Positions 47,980-60,359 of a DNA stretch of 64,000 nucleotides are shown in pieces. The notes beneath the pieces were generated by a model. The model saw only the letters and a program-made list of their open reading frames with translations. It had not been told where the DNA came from and made no database searches. The stretch spans positions 133,328,708-133,392,707 of the forward strand of contig NC_080064.1 of NCBI RefSeq assembly GCF_949987535.1, read 5' to 3'. The position numbers were made by a program, and so were the translations under genes. The stretch is from Balaenoptera acutorostrata (lineage: Eukaryota > Chordata > Mammalia > Artiodactyla > Balaenopteridae). How positions within the stretch are numbered: position 1 is the stretch's first letter; every line of letters begins with the position of its first letter.

Positions 47980-48275
47980 CTATGTCTTACTTCTTTCACA
48001 TCTCAGCATGGATATTACCTCCTTGAAGACACTGACTCCCCATACTGGGTGAGGTCGCCCACCCCATCATGTATTCCCATAGTATCTGTGTTAATCATAA
48101 CAGCTACCGTGTAGCATGGAAATTACCCAAGTAGTTGTCTGCTGGCTTGTTATTATGTTATAAATTAGCTCCTTGAGGACATGAACTGTGTCTTATTTAC
48201 TGTGAACCCTAGTTAGATACCTGGTAACTGCTCAGTCAATGATTGCTAAAATAACTAAATGGATGGATAGATAGA
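47980..48275 (+). repeat. L2 LINE 3' end
   Basis: 'ttattatgttataaattagctccttgaggacatgaactgtgtcttatttactg' then 'gatacctggtaactgctcagtcaatgattgctaaa' follows the L2 3' UTR. Confidence 0.65.
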
Positions 48276-48423
48276 TGAATGTATTGAGCTAAAGAGAAGC
48301 TTGAAGAATTCTGGATGAACAGAATTTGCCTTCCCCTTTCACTTTTTGGATGGTTTCTTAGCTTTTTCTCAAAATGGTCACTTGAGAAGTCTCCAGTCTT
48401 GCTGTGAGGTGGTGTTAATTGCC

Positions 48424-48464
48424 TGTATGTATGTATGTATGTATGTATGTATGTATGTATGTAT
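48424..48464. repeat. (TATG)n microsatellite
   Basis: About ten uninterrupted 4-bp units. It accounts for the 'YIHTYIHTYIHTY' run in the minus-strand open frame. Confidence 0.97.
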
Positions 48465-49439
48465 TTCCTCCAGGCCTGGAGACTGCCAGGGAATACTGCC
48501 AGTAAAGTTCCCAAGCTGATCTGGTGAAGAAGCATCAATGATGTATTTAGTTTCTCGCCCTTGAGACTGAAAGTTGTCCTATTTTCCAGTTGGTAGGTAG
48601 GTTGGGAAATTTTTAAAGCTTATCCAAACCTCATCTTGGCATTCCTAACCTTAATGAAATGTTACAAAGGCTCCTGTCTCCTGGAAAAGCTAGTTTGCTG
48701 GAAGTAGCATGACACTCCTGTGATGGAGATTGATATGCAACGTTTCTTCCACTCCTGTGTTGCCTAAGAACTCCCAAACTGCATTTAAAAATCTGGTATT
48801 TTCTCACTGGCAAGTGTTCCCCCATCAGCCATGCTCTTCCCAGGGAATTGCATTCTTCTTTCATGAGTAAAACATTATTTTATTCTGCCGGTGAGTCATT
48901 GGGACCCAGTGCAATTCAGAGGAGAAATACAGAACTGAAGTTGAGCATGTGGTTCTAAATACTTGGATTTACATTTTATGTTGCGACTAAATGAGCTCAA
49001 GGCATCTTACAGCAGAAAGCACTTCCACATTCTATTATGGGCAGCTTTCCATCATCTCCACCCAGAAAAATGAAATAGATCTTGGGTCTTTCCTATTTAT
49101 TCATATTTTTCATACCTGGTATCTTTCTTCCAAAGTAACTTCCATATAACATTTTCTCCTATTTAAATGACAGTGCATGGTAAGTTACAGTTTAAAGTTA
49201 ATTCAAGAGAAGGACCACATACAAGCTAAAAAATGACATATATAGAGAGATTATGATTGGGGATCAGTCCCATTACTTCACAGCCTCACCTCAATCAGTC
49301 TCTTTAGTTAATTCAGAAAATAATTAAACCTTAACCTACATCTTCAGTTTTACTTCCTAGTTCTTCTTTTGGGGTGAGACAACATGGTAAACTCAAAAGA
49401 ATATAGGAAAATCAAATGCTATAAAGTATTCTGTTATAT
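48465..49439. other. Unassigned spacer
   Basis: No recognised repeat or exon. Confidence 0.4.
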
Positions 49440-50425
49440 GATCTTGTTGCACCCTGTTCTTTGACTTTACACTCATAGGAACAAATAATTGGCTATTGTA
49501 TTTTTTTGGTTTATTTACTTAAATTTTAAATTAATTTTTATTGGAGCATATAGTTGATTTACAATATTGTGTTAGTTTCTGCTGTTCAGCAAAGTGAATC
49601 AGTTATACATATACATATATCCACTCTTGTTTAGATTCTATTCCCATATAGGTCATTAAGAGTATTGACTTCCCCGTGCTCTACAGTAGGTTCTTATTAG
49701 TTGTCTACTGTATATATAGTAGTGTGTATATGTCAATCCCAATCTCCCAATTTATTCCTTCCCACCCTTCTCCCTTGGTAACCATAAGTTTGTTTTCTAT
49801 GTCTGTGATTCTATTTCTGTTTTGTAAATAGGTTCATTTGTACCATTTTTGAAATTCCACATATAAGTGATATCATATGATATTTGTCTTTGTCTGACTT
49901 CACTCAGTATGACAATCTCTAGGTCTATCCGTGTTGCTGCAAATGGGATTATTTCATTCTTTTGATGGCTGAGTAGTATTCCATTGTGTATATGTACCAC
50001 ATCTTTTTTATCCATTCCTCCATTAATGGACATTTAGGTTGCTTCCATGTCCTGGCTATTGTAAACAGTGCTGCAAAGAACATTGGCGTACATGTATCTT
50101 TGTGAATTATGGTTTTCTTTGGATATATGCCCAGGAGTGGGATTGCTGGATCATATAATCATTTTTAGTTTTTTAAGAAACCTCCCTACCGTCTCCACAG
50201 TGGATGTACCAATTTACATTCCCACCAACAGTGTAGGAGGGTTCCCTTTTCTCCACACCCTCTCCAGCATTTATTGTTTGTAGGTTTATTTACTTTAAAT
50301 GCCTGTCTTCCACTAAACTGTAAAGTCCAGGAGAACAGAGGCCATATCTGTTTACCCAGAATCTAGAACAGTGCCCCATACATTGTAGGCACCCATGAGT
50401 AATTGGTAAATGAATAGAACTAATT
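49440..50425 (+). repeat. L2 LINE 3' end, split by an L1
   Basis: The right arm (50296-50425) is a clear L2 tail: 'tgcctgtcttccactaaactgtaaagtccaggagaacagagg', 'agaacagtgccccatacattgtaggcacc'. The left arm (about 49440-49520) is short and less certain. Confidence 0.6.
49508..50295 (-). mobile_element. 5'-truncated L1, perfect 13-bp target-site duplication
   Basis: GGTTTATTTACTT is repeated at 49508-49520 and 50283-50295. The body (49521-50282) runs from the 3' UTR at left to ORF2 C-terminal sequence at right ('ccctctccagcatttattgtttg'). The ORF2 frame is broken by small deletions, for example after 'ggatcatata' near 50156. Confidence 0.94.
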
Positions 50426-51179
50426 ATTGGTTATCATCTACTTGATTGAAAGCAAACCCAAAGAGTTCCTTTTAAATGTCTATGGTTGTCCCATGGCAGG
50501 ATTAAAGGGAAGCCCACAGAGCTCTGCACCCTTCTGTTGAGACCCCCCCACCCCAATGCCGACCACCAAGTCTCCCAAGCTCTGTGCTCAATACTCCTCT
50601 TCACCTCACCACTACACATGGCCTGAGGACTAAATGCAGGAAAGCACTGTGGTCAGAACTGAGCGTCCGTCTTCACCAAAGAGTCTTTAGGGCTTGCCCG
50701 AGTGTTATCCCACCTCTCCTCTCCTCAGACTGCTCCATATTCCTTACTTGGACTCCATCTCCAGTCCCGTCAGTCAGATCCCCCAAATCCTTCTTCTGGT
50801 CTGTGTTCTTATAGTCATGCCTCAGCAAAGTCTCCTATATACGCAACCTCTTTTTCCGTTACTCTCTTCATTAGTTTTTCCTAACTGAAATCTAGGTCTC
50901 CTTTAAAGACACCACTTCTTACACATCCCTTCAAAGTGAAGGCAATTTTTTTTTTCTTACAATCCTTGTACCACAGTACTGGAGGTAAGTATTTGATTCT
51001 TAGTACTTCTTCCAAATATTGTTAACCATCCCCTTTAAACAATTCTCTGAAAACACCTACCATTAGATTCTATGCACATCCCTCACCTGTCTCCTAAGCT
51101 CTAGGTCTCCCACTTTTTTCAGTAAAAATTTTACCCTCTGTTTTCCCCCACCCACTACACTTGTCAGAATTTTTGATGC
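50426..51179. other. Unassigned, possibly LINE-derived
   Basis: Three overlapping short open frames at 50584-50888 have no domain. The pyrimidine-rich text might be diverged L2. Confidence 0.35.
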
Positions 51180-51294
51180 CTCATTATCCACGGAGATAAT
51201 CCATTCTCTACTTGGTCTCTCAGTACCTTGATCTCATTTCCAGTGCTCTTAGCCTCCATTGACCTCACCTCAGTCATTTACTTCTATCAGAAAT

Positions 51295-51672
51295 AAGAGA
51301 ACAGGCCCAAATGGAGTCACTTATGATAAACCCCACACCCCCAAACTGAGACTTAACATATTTGCAGTTTTGACTCTTCCAGAAATGGAATCTTAAACCA
51401 GTCAATTAGGAATCACCTGATCAGCACTAGTGAGCACTAGTGCCTGACAGACCCCTGCCATCTCATAAAGGAAAGTGACCATCCCACAACCAATCCACTT
51501 TTTGCTAGTATAACTTCCTTGTTCCTGCTCCCTTCTGACTACAAAAGTCTTTCATTTTATCCAGCTCCTTGGAGCTCCTTTCTGTTAGATTGGATGCTTC
51601 CTGACTCATGAATCATTGAACAAAGCCAATAAGATCTTTAAAATCTACCCAGTTGAATTTTGTTTTTTAACA
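51295..51672 (+). mobile_element. Probable ERV1-type solo LTR
   Basis: The 3' part reads like an ERV1 LTR: 'gactacaaaagtc' in TATA position, 'cagctccttggagctcctttc', 'gattggatgcttcctgactcatgaatcattgaacaaagccaataag' (polyadenylation signal region) and an end at ...ttttttaaCA (51672). No internal retroviral genes follow, so it is a solo LTR. The 5' boundary is approximate and no target duplication was found. It is a non-coding fossil. Confidence 0.65.
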
Positions 51673-52117
51673 TTCCTATACTTATATACCCTAGACCATA
51701 TAATTTGCAAGGACTGAACCTCACTCAAAACTCTCTGATCACCACTCTTAATGTCTCCACTTCAGTTCCTGTAGTAACCCTCCTCCACTCCCCAAGGATC
51801 CTTCTCCCATTCACCCTGTTCTCTTTTCACTGCCTATTATCTCCTCCACAGCCTGTCTTCCCTCCTTACCCAAATTAGTTCACTGGTTTATTCTCATTCC
51901 TCCCTTAGATATAGTTCCAATTCCCTTGCCCTTTTAGTTGCTCATCATATTCACCTGGTTAGATCCAATTCTTCACCCATTTTTGTTTGCACCTGAGCAG
52001 CTGAATATGGCTGGAAAAAATATACAACTAGGCAGACTGATACATTTGAAATTCGTGGGTATTAACCTCAAATGACATCATCATACTGCACTTACCAGCA
52101 AGTCCTTCTCCTGCTTT

Positions 52118-52444
52118 CTAGGATCTTTAGTTTTTTTGTTTTTTTTGTTTTTGTTTCTTTAATTTGTTTTATTTATTTATTTTTGGCTGCGTTAGATCTT
52201 CGTTGTGGTGCGTGGGCTTCTCATTGCGGTGGCTTCTCTTGCTGTAGAGCACAGGCTGCAGGCACGCGGGCTTCAGTAGTTGTGGCTCATGGGCTCTAGA
52301 GAGCAGGCTTGGTAGTTGTGGTGGACGGGCCCAGCCGCTCCGCAGCATGTGGGATCTTCCGGGACCAGGGATTGAACCCGTGTCCCCTGCATTGGCAGGC
52401 GGACTCCCAACCACTGCGCCACCAGGGAAGCCCTAGGATCTTTA
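52118..52444 (-). mobile_element. CHR-type SINE, perfect 12-bp target-site duplication
   Basis: CTAGGATCTTTA flanks it at 52118-52129 and 52433-52444. The body (52130-52432) lacks part of the tRNA-distal segment present in other copies and ends in 'gcgccaccagggaagcc'. Confidence 0.94.
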
Positions 52445-52720
52445 TTTTTCACCTTTTCCTCTCTCTTCAAATCTCCAACAACTCTGCTCTTCCTCCCTCT
52501 CAGCTGATTACTCTGCTTGAAAATAAGAGCGATCAGAAAAGAAGCTCCTCATCTTTTCCCCACCAAATCTCTAACCTCCCTGCACCTTTTCTACCCATAG
52601 ATTCTGCCTCCCTTCCTATTGAAATGAATGTATTTTCTGTCCCCCTATGTGAGGTCAACCCTTCCACCTGTGTCCTGGATCCTTTTTTTTCATTCACACT
52701 ATGTCAGTCTGATTGATGCT

Positions 52721-53089
52721 TTGCTATCTTAAGAGGGAACAATCTTCATCATGAGACCAAGACATCAAAACCTCAAGATTTTAGCAAAGAAGAATTCTAG
52801 GAGGAAATCCTCAATGGAGGTGGGGGTAACAATTTAAGCAGAGCTTACTCTGATAGCCCAAGTTTCATCTTCCCCTTGAGATTTTGTTGTGTTTATTTTT
52901 GCAGCCACTACCTTATCCTGTACTCAAAGGTAAACTGTTCCCCTAAGACTTTGATTCATGTACTGCCACAACCAAAATTAAATTTTGGTCTTTGGCATAA
53001 CTGAGGCAGTCTGGATTTTCCCAAAGGCATTTTACTAGAAACTAAAGAAAAATACCTTAATATGTTGTGGCCCAACTTAGGTATAGAAA
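52721..53089. other. Unassigned spacer
   Basis: No recognised repeat or exon. Confidence 0.4.
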
Positions 53090-53790
53090 AGATGCATTCG
53101 TTTATTTGTTTATTCATTATGTCTTAGCTATCTATTAAGCATCTCCTATTATACTTGGTATTGAGGATAAAATCAGAGGTTTTAGCACGTGGTATGTTTG
53201 CAGATGGCTCGGAATCTAGGAGAGAAGACAATAAAAGAGAAACAAATAATTGCATAGAAAGTAACAATATATAAATTAGGTAGAGTGGTGGGACAGACAT
53301 GGGGGTGATTTTCTCTACTTCAAGAAGGTGGGAAGGTGCATGGAGGGGAGGGTACTTGAGTTTAGAGAATGTAAACAGGTCAGTGTAGATGGAGTATTGA
53401 TGTGAGAGAGGAGAGAGGTGAGGAAGAAACTAGGAAGGCAGACAGGTACCCAGTCTTGGAGGATGTTAAATATTATACTAAAGAGTACTTTATCATACAT
53501 GTGCAGTAAGGAGATGTTGACTTTTTTAAGCGTTAAAGTTTACATGTTAGACAGTTTTCTTTGGCAGGGAGACTATTTAGGAAGTCCAAGAGAAAGAGAG
53601 AAGGTGAGGAGCTAAACTTAAAATGTTTAGGAGGATGAATCATTAGGTCTTAATGACCAATTGGAAGGAAGAAGGGAACGGAGTCAAGGATGACTTACCT
53701 GTTTCTAATTTGGATGTCTAGATGGATGAGGGAAGAAAACAGTAGTGAAAGGAATAAATAACTTCCAGTAGCAAGTGTTTTGACTATATC
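53090..53790 (-). repeat. Antisense L2-type LINE
   Basis: Starts with an antisense L2 tail ('ttatttgtttattcattatgtcttagctatc') and later shows 'ggagtcaaggatgacttacctgtttctaatttggatg', typical of antisense L2 ORF sequence. Confidence 0.5.
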
Positions 53791-54499
53791 CTTTTTGAGA
53801 TTAACATTAGAAGTTAATTTTTGCCTGCAAAATAATCTTTTGTGACCTTTTCTCTAAGCTGGATTAATGAATGATATCACCTAAAATCCGTTGTGTGTGT
53901 TATGTTATCATGATTTTTAAAAACTAAACAAAACTATTTGCAAGATGATAAATCTATCCCCATGACACCCCAGCATTTAGTGAAGATATCTGAAGACTCT
54001 TTCTAGAGCTTACATCCTGACAAATATGCTTTGGAAAATTCTATTCAAATTCTTTCCTATCAATGTTAGCTGAACAATATTGACTTTAACTCATTACTCC
54101 AGTAAAGACACCATAGCCCGGTTTATGCAAACATGGTAAAATAAAACATACCAAAAAGAGTCAGTCTTTCTGAATTATCAATTAGACAGTTCTGTGATCT
54201 CAGGGTGATTGTTTCCAATGGAGAAAATCAGACCATCCAAAAGATCTTAGCTGTGTCTACCATGATTTTATAGATTGGACCATATAATTGGTCCTGTGAC
54301 TACTGATCTTGAGTCACATAACTTGAATCTGAGAGATAAGCATATGTTATTTTTCTATCCGTTTATGCAATTACCCTTTTTTAAGGAGACAGGAGGTAAT
54401 ATAAAAATGATGAACTCCCTAGGAATTGGTTAGAAGTATGAATAAAAATGAGAAAATGTAGCAGTTATGAAGTTCTTTGAGATTTAGAGATGGTGAAAC
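53791..54499. other. Unassigned spacer
   Basis: No recognised repeat or exon. Confidence 0.4.
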
Positions 54500-54770
54500 T
54501 AGGATCATAATGTTAATAATAGTGCTTACTCTATTCCAGGCAGTATTCAACACTATGCCTCTATGATCTTATTTAATGCTCACTATGATCCCATGGGTTA
54601 AGCATTGTAACTTCAGCTTTACACACAAAGCTGCTGGCTTTAGAGAGGTTAAGTCACTCATTCAAAGAAGCAGAGTCAATAAACAGCAGAACTGGGATTT
54701 AGCTAAAGGGCCAGTGGAAACCCCAAGAGTTTAAGAAGCATGGACTTGAACCTAGGTCTTTGTTCCACAT
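54500..54770 (-). repeat. MIR SINE, antisense
   Basis: 'attccaggcagtattcaacactatgc', 'ttatttaatgctcactatgatccc', 'tagagaggttaagtcactca', 'cagcagaactgggattt' in antisense MIR order. Confidence 0.7.
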
Positions 54771-56354
54771 TTCCAGTGATGAGTTGTATCTGAGGCTAAT
54801 CTTAGGGCAATGAAGTTAGGCTCCAGTAAGCACAGCAGAGACAAAGAATGGAGAAGGTGTTTGTTATTATCATCCTTTATGAGGTACACACACACAAATA
54901 AAATGATGGAGCTTCTTCTAGGAAATCTGACAACCCTAAATTCTGGCCACCTGTCAGGCCTCAGCATGGCAGATGCCGGTCCTAATACACAAAAAGACAG
55001 GATGCTTAAGTGTGGTGGTCATCAAAGACTTTGTTTACATAATCTGTAAAAGACTTTTGTAAAATGATCTAAAGCTGTGTAGTTACCGCTCATGTTAAGT
55101 TACCAGATAAAATTTTTCATTTAAGTTGAAATAATTGCAAAATATGAAATTTCCATGTGTTGTAAATATTACTGCCAATTAAACTGTTAAATCATTCTTT
55201 TAAATATATCCAGTGGTATCTAAATATCATAATGGTTTGATACTGTCACCCACATTGGAATAGATGAACATGTTCTATAATATTTGAAAGTTTTGTCATT
55301 ATCTTTGAATTAGTATTTCCATTCCCACAGAGTTTTATCCTAATGTAATCTATTTTAGCCTTGCAAGTCTTTCATTGATTACCCTATCATTTTCTTTGTA
55401 GCAAATATATGAATATAAACTGAAATTTCCTGGGTTGCATTACCATACAATTTGTTAGTACAGAATGGTTAAAACATGAATATGTAACGTGGAATGTAAT
55501 GTAATTGGATAAAATTTTGAACATTTTTACTTTAAAAAAAAGTAAGTAGGAGTTTTTTATTCCAATTGTTTCAGACATTCCATTCATGGATGAGTTTCTC
55601 ATTACTAGAATGAGACAAAGTTCACCAATTTTACTCTTATTTTTCATGATTATGTAGAAATGTCACTCAATTAATAATCCTCCTTTTGTGTTAAATGCCA
55701 ACACTTACATCAGGACATTGAATAATAAAAATTTTATTTAGTGGTCTATCAACTGACAGATCAATTAAGCCCGCCTCCAGTTTTTTCAAAATCGAAGAGC
55801 TGAAAACCATCCAACTTGCAACAAATCTCCTATAAGTAGAGTCATTTGCTTTCTCAACACCAACATCAATATTTTTAAATGTCCCCTTGTTTGTCACCCA
55901 GTGGTTTTTTACACTCTGGATCAATGAACCAAAGCAACTTTAGTATAGATAAGAGGTGGTTCTTTCGTTTGTGAAGTGAACAAAAAGTTATTGTGAAGAG
56001 CCAGATGGGAAAGAAAAACCTATGCTTTATCATAGGCATTTTATGGACTCTGAGGATAACCTAGTGCCTTGAAACCATCTACATCTGCATATCCCTCAGA
56101 AAGTCTTCAGATACAATCAGGATATATACAACATTTTGAACACTACTTCTTTAGTGCCTGTGCTTGATACATGGAAATCATAGTGTTTGGGGTCATCTGG
56201 GGTGTCTTTATTCCTAAGTGATAGCTAAGTGCCTAATGAATGTGGTTTGAAGGGCACCAGAATGTTTTTCTGGATTCTAAATTTCTCTCAAAGCAGTGGT
56301 TACCATTACTCATCTGAATAAAGACTCCTCAATTGTGTAATTGGTACTGACCGG
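54771..56354. other. Unassigned AT-rich spacer
   Basis: No recognised repeat. The opposed open frames at 54752-54967 and 54810-55049 have no domain. Confidence 0.4.
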
Positions 56355-56605
56355 GAGGAGTAATATCTACTGTTTACTGAGTATGTATCATGTGCCAGAT
56401 ACTTGAAAATTTTTGCATAATTTTAATACTACTAGCAACCCTATGAAGTAGATGCTATTACTCCTACTTTACAGATGAGAAAAATTAAGGCACAGAAAGA
56501 TTAAATAACTTGCCCCTGGTTTCACCAGTAGTTGGTAGAGCTGGCCTTCAAACCCAGGCAGTTTACCTCCAAAAGCTACTAAGTTTAACCATTAGGCTAA
56601 CAAGC
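56355..56605 (-). repeat. MIR SINE, antisense
   Basis: Well preserved: 'tgtgccagatacttg', 'ctatgaagtagatgctattactcctactttacagatgagaaaaatt', 'ataacttgcccctggtttcac', 'ttcaaacccaggcagtt'. Confidence 0.82.
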
Positions 56606-58029
56606 TCTCAATATTATTCCTATCTTTACACGCTAGATTTCTTGGATTAATTTTCCAGACATATTTTGGGACCTTGAGAATAAGGGGCAGAGAACAGATA
56701 TGGGTTTGGGGGTTTTGTTTGTTTGCTGTGGGGGAACTATAGGTAATGCTATAGAATGCAAGTCGGAGTGGGGTCTTATAGCAAGGGCCGTGGACAACTG
56801 AAAGCATGACTGAAGATGTTGAGTCTTGGAAATGGAAGACGGGTTCAGAAACAAGGAAAGCGGACTTCAGAGAGAAAAATGAGATAATGACTTTATCATA
56901 ATGGTTCTCTGCCTGGACCCACCAGGAATTTGGTGGGCCAAGCAGAGAATAATTCCATTTGGTCAGTGATAGATGTTGAGTATCTTGTGCATCTAGGTGT
57001 ATATGGAAAACCTATAGGAAGGCCTGTAATGCCAGTTACTTCATTCACTGGACACATGCTTATTGATTGAAGTCTCTGTGCATGGATAGTAGCATACTAA
57101 AGATGCGCAGAAATGATCAGGATTATAAATGCCTTAGATCATAAAGTGTGACTGTCACAGTAAGTTCCCAAGTCAGGAATGTTTCAGTCTTAGTTTCACA
57201 CTATTTTCCATTCTACTTGCCGGTAGCAAGTTTAAAACAAGGCAGGAAGGACCTAGGTAGATTAGATCAACTAGTACTTTGGGATGAATATTGAAAAACA
57301 CAAACCTTATTGTATGCCTTCGAGGTCAGAAAATCAGTACTTATGAGAACAAGAGAAGAAAGGAATTCCCAAGGTCTTGGCAGAAAATACGTTTGGCCAT
57401 CTGGAACCACGGTTCTGCTGTTTGCAGCATTGCGTTTAACCCTGTATTTAAGTGTGGCTATTGTTTAGATGGAAAAAAAGACAAGCAGAATAATTAGCAC
57501 CCAAACCATGGAGACATGTGAGTTGGCATTTGAGATTGTACCTAGAAAGAAACAAGAAGTTTGAGATACTGCTCTCAGGTTCCCTGCTGTTTGTTCCCGG
57601 AAACCTCCTTCTGAGGGCCAGAATGTTATAAGAAGGTTTGCTGATAAATAGCCATCAAACAAATTCAAAGAGCCAGAATTGAGGATTAAATGTTAAACCC
57701 ACCGGGAAAGTGCATCAAGTAAGAAGGAATTCTTGCCTTTATTGGTAACTGTACTGAACTCATTAAAAGTCTAGAAAACCCTAAGTTAACCTAATTCTGC
57801 CCTTGCCATTGTATACCCTTCTGTAAAATTTGACAGAGGATTTAAGACATCACTAAAGTGAGAGAATCTTAACCCACGTGTTGTAAACATGAGTCAACTG
57901 TGACAAAGCTGTCAAAACACTAACTATCTTAGTGTGGGCACGGGACCAAAGTAAGGGGAATGTCAGCGTCCTATACCATGAAACAGTCAAGCCACTTGTT
58001 TACTGTTAGGTTTACCTCTGGAGTTTACA
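56606..58029. other. Unassigned spacer
   Basis: No recognised repeat or exon. The open frame 57291-57497 has no domain. Confidence 0.4.
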
Positions 58030-58480
58030 TTTTAAGAGGGATATTGATCAATTGGAGCATGTACAAAGGAAAATAACCAGAGTGATCAGGGACTTGGAAC
58101 CAATTCATAAAAGAAACAACTAATGACTAATGAGAAAACTTGGCCTCAAAAGAGAAAAAGGAAGAACTGATTGATTCCATGTTTGAAGGAGTGTCATGTA
58201 GGAAAGGGAACAGATTCATTTATGTTGGTCTAGAGGGCAGGTGGATAGGGAAGTTTTAGAGAGGCAGATTTAAGGACATAATTGGAAAGAATTATCTAAT
58301 AATTCAAATATTTCAATCATGGATCGGGTTGTCTTGTGAAGTAATGGGCTGGAAATGATCAAGGAAAAGCTGTCATGGATATTATAGGGGGCGGGGCTTC
58401 TGCATTGGGTACAGGTTTGGGCTGGGTGACTTACATAGTGCTAGCTCTTGAATTCTGGAACCTCTTCCCTCAAACAACTG
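58030..58480 (+). repeat. CR1/L3-type LINE fossil
   Basis: The DNA follows the CR1/L3 C-terminal coding region and tail in order: 'gatattgatcaattggagcatgtacaaagg' (the conserved 'LExVQRxxTR' block, here read as LEHVQRKITR), 'gtgtcatgtaggaaaggga', 'agaattatctaataattc', 'gtcatggatattataggggg', 'ttctgcattgggtac', 'tttgggctgggtgac'. CR1/L3 elements were active in early amniotes and mammals. The frame is broken and no activity is possible. A GC-box-like GGGGGCGGGGC (58387-58397) arises inside it. Confidence 0.7.
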
Positions 58481-59009
58481 AACTCTTGACACAGATTTTT
58501 AAAATGAAAATTGCACTTGGAAACTCACTTTCTTTGTCTCTTTTACTTTAAAAATAAGCCTACCGCATGAGCCAAGTAAATCCACTTGCTTATCGGGTTA
58601 CATTTACTTATTAGAGAATATGAATATGGTTTGGAAAATAACCTTCTATGGGGGGTGGGGGAGGTGTGGTCTGAATTTGAATTGTCTCTCATAGTGCATT
58701 CCAGGTCCCAAAGACTTCACTGTGAGCAAAAGGAAGGGGTTGATATTTTTCCTCAAAAAGGAAAGACTTTTTCTGTTTGATGGTTGGAAAGCATTCCTGC
58801 CCTGAGAAAGGATAATAAACTTTTAATACCCCTTTGCACACCAATATTCTGTATTGAAAATATGTTTAGACTTCCCCTAACTAATTCAGATTTTATAACA
58901 TGATACTAGCTAATGATTCAGGTTTACTTCACTAGAGTCTTATAAATGATTAGTTTTTTTAAAAGAACTTTATATACTGTTATTCTTCAAAATATTCTGT
59001 ATGGCATAT
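58481..59009. other. Unassigned spacer
   Basis: A G-rich patch lies at 58650-58667. Otherwise nothing recognised. Confidence 0.4.
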
Positions 59010-59720
59010 GCATTCATTCACTTATATATTCAGAAAATATTTATTATCCTATTACATCTGGGAATACAGGAATGAACAAGACAGAAAATTCCCCTGTTTT
59101 CAGGGAACCTAGATTCTAAGTGAGGGGAGACAGAAAAAACAAACAAAAAACAAAAGTCCTTAACAAACAACATGCAGAAAAGTGAATGGGTAGATGGATA
59201 GACTGATAAATGTGCTTAGCTAGTTTTAAGTGCTACATAAAAGAGTGTAATAGTGGCTGTGTAAAGATAGCTAACTGAGAGTATTTGCTCATGTTTCCTG
59301 GAAAAGCTAATGTTTGATTTGAGACCTAAATAAACAAAAGCCATGTGAAAATATGGAGAGGACCTTTCTAGGCCAGAGAACAGCAAGTGCAAAGGCCCTG
59401 TGGTGAGGAGACTGACTTGTTTAGGAGCAGAAAGACCATGGTGACCAGAGGACAGTGCCTGTGGAAGGGAAAATAGTGACGGAGGAATGAGGAAAGTACA
59501 TGGGGGCCAGATTGTGAAGACTCTTGCAGGCTTTATAGAGAAATTTAGGTTTTATTTCAAGCGCATTTAAAGTCATTAGAGAGTTTTAAGGAAGGAAGTA
59601 ACACAATGGGATTTTCTTCTTGAAAGAATCTTTTGGCTTCTGTGTAGCAAGTGGATTGGAAGGAGGCAAGTAAGAACCAGGAGAAGGGGAACTATCATAA
59701 TACTGTCCTCACAGAATAAA
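59010..59720 (-). repeat. Antisense L2-type LINE, 3' region
   Basis: Antisense L2 order is easy to follow: 'attcagaaaatatttattatcctattacatctgggaatacagg', 'ccagagaacagcaagtgcaaaggccctg', 'gggggccagattgtgaagactcttgcaggc', 'gagagttttaaggaaggaagtaac'. Confidence 0.7.
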
Positions 59721-60179
59721 TAAATATTTATTGATAAATTGTCTGGGGGCTGAAGCCAAGCTCCTTGTTCTTTCCATGAACTGTGCTCTTTTTATTTGGC
59801 TCCCGGGTAATGAAATTACAAGCACTATGTGCACTCATATTTTGGAAGACTTGAGGGAGAGAGTTGCTGCCTTGTGAGAGGACTAACATTCAAAATAGGG
59901 ACGTGGTAACCCCAACAGGTAGCTGTTCAACTGAAAGAAAATCCATGGACACAGAGGCGACAGAAGAGGTTGGTGGGAAACAAAGCAGAAAGAGACTCAA
60001 GGGTTATGGTCCCTTAAGCCCCTCCTCCTAATGCTGCTTATGTTACTCTAGTTATTTAGCCTATTCTGTCATAACATCACTTACAGGTCCTCTGCACCTC
60101 TTCTAAAGGCTCTGTGCTGACTGGTTGGCTTTCAGCTTCACAGCAGAAGGCATAATCTACTGTCTCATGGATGCAAGAG
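59721..60179. other. Unassigned spacer
   Basis: No recognised repeat or exon. Confidence 0.4.
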
Positions 60180-60359
60180 CAGCGGTTCTCAAGCTTTAGC
60201 ACGCATCTGCATCACCCGCAGGCTTGTTAAAACACAGACTGCTGGACTCCATCCCCAGAGTTTCTGGTTCAGCAGGTGGGGCCCAAGAACTGAAATTTCT
60301 GTATATTTCCAGGTGATACTGATGCCCCACGTCTGGAAACCATGCTTTGAGAATCTCCG
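60180..60359. repeat. MER5A-like hAT-Charlie fossil
   Basis: Starts 'cagcggttctcaag' and ends 'tttgagaatctccg', the imperfect terminal inverted repeat of MER5-type elements. The middle includes 'gcaggcttgttaaaacacagactgctggactcc' and 'tctggttcagcaggtggggcccaagaa'. No 8-bp target duplication remains. Confidence 0.8.

Larger units (their letters stand above)
51180..52720 (+). repeat. L2-type LINE ORF remnant carrying an LTR and a SINE
   Basis: 'cagtaccttgatctcatttccagtgc' (before the LTR) and 'ggactgaacctcactcaaaactctctgatcaccactc' (after it) fit the same L2 endonuclease-type segment. The LTR (about 51295-51672) and the SINE (52118-52444) interrupt it. Strongly diverged. Confidence 0.4.

Noticed and set aside
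48236..48538. A minus-strand frame with a repetitive 'YIHT' peptide.
   Set aside because: Direct translation of the (TATG)n microsatellite.
58387..58397. GC box as a gene promoter.
   Set aside because: A single GC-box-like word inside a CR1/L3 fossil, with no CpG island, TATA box or exon nearby.
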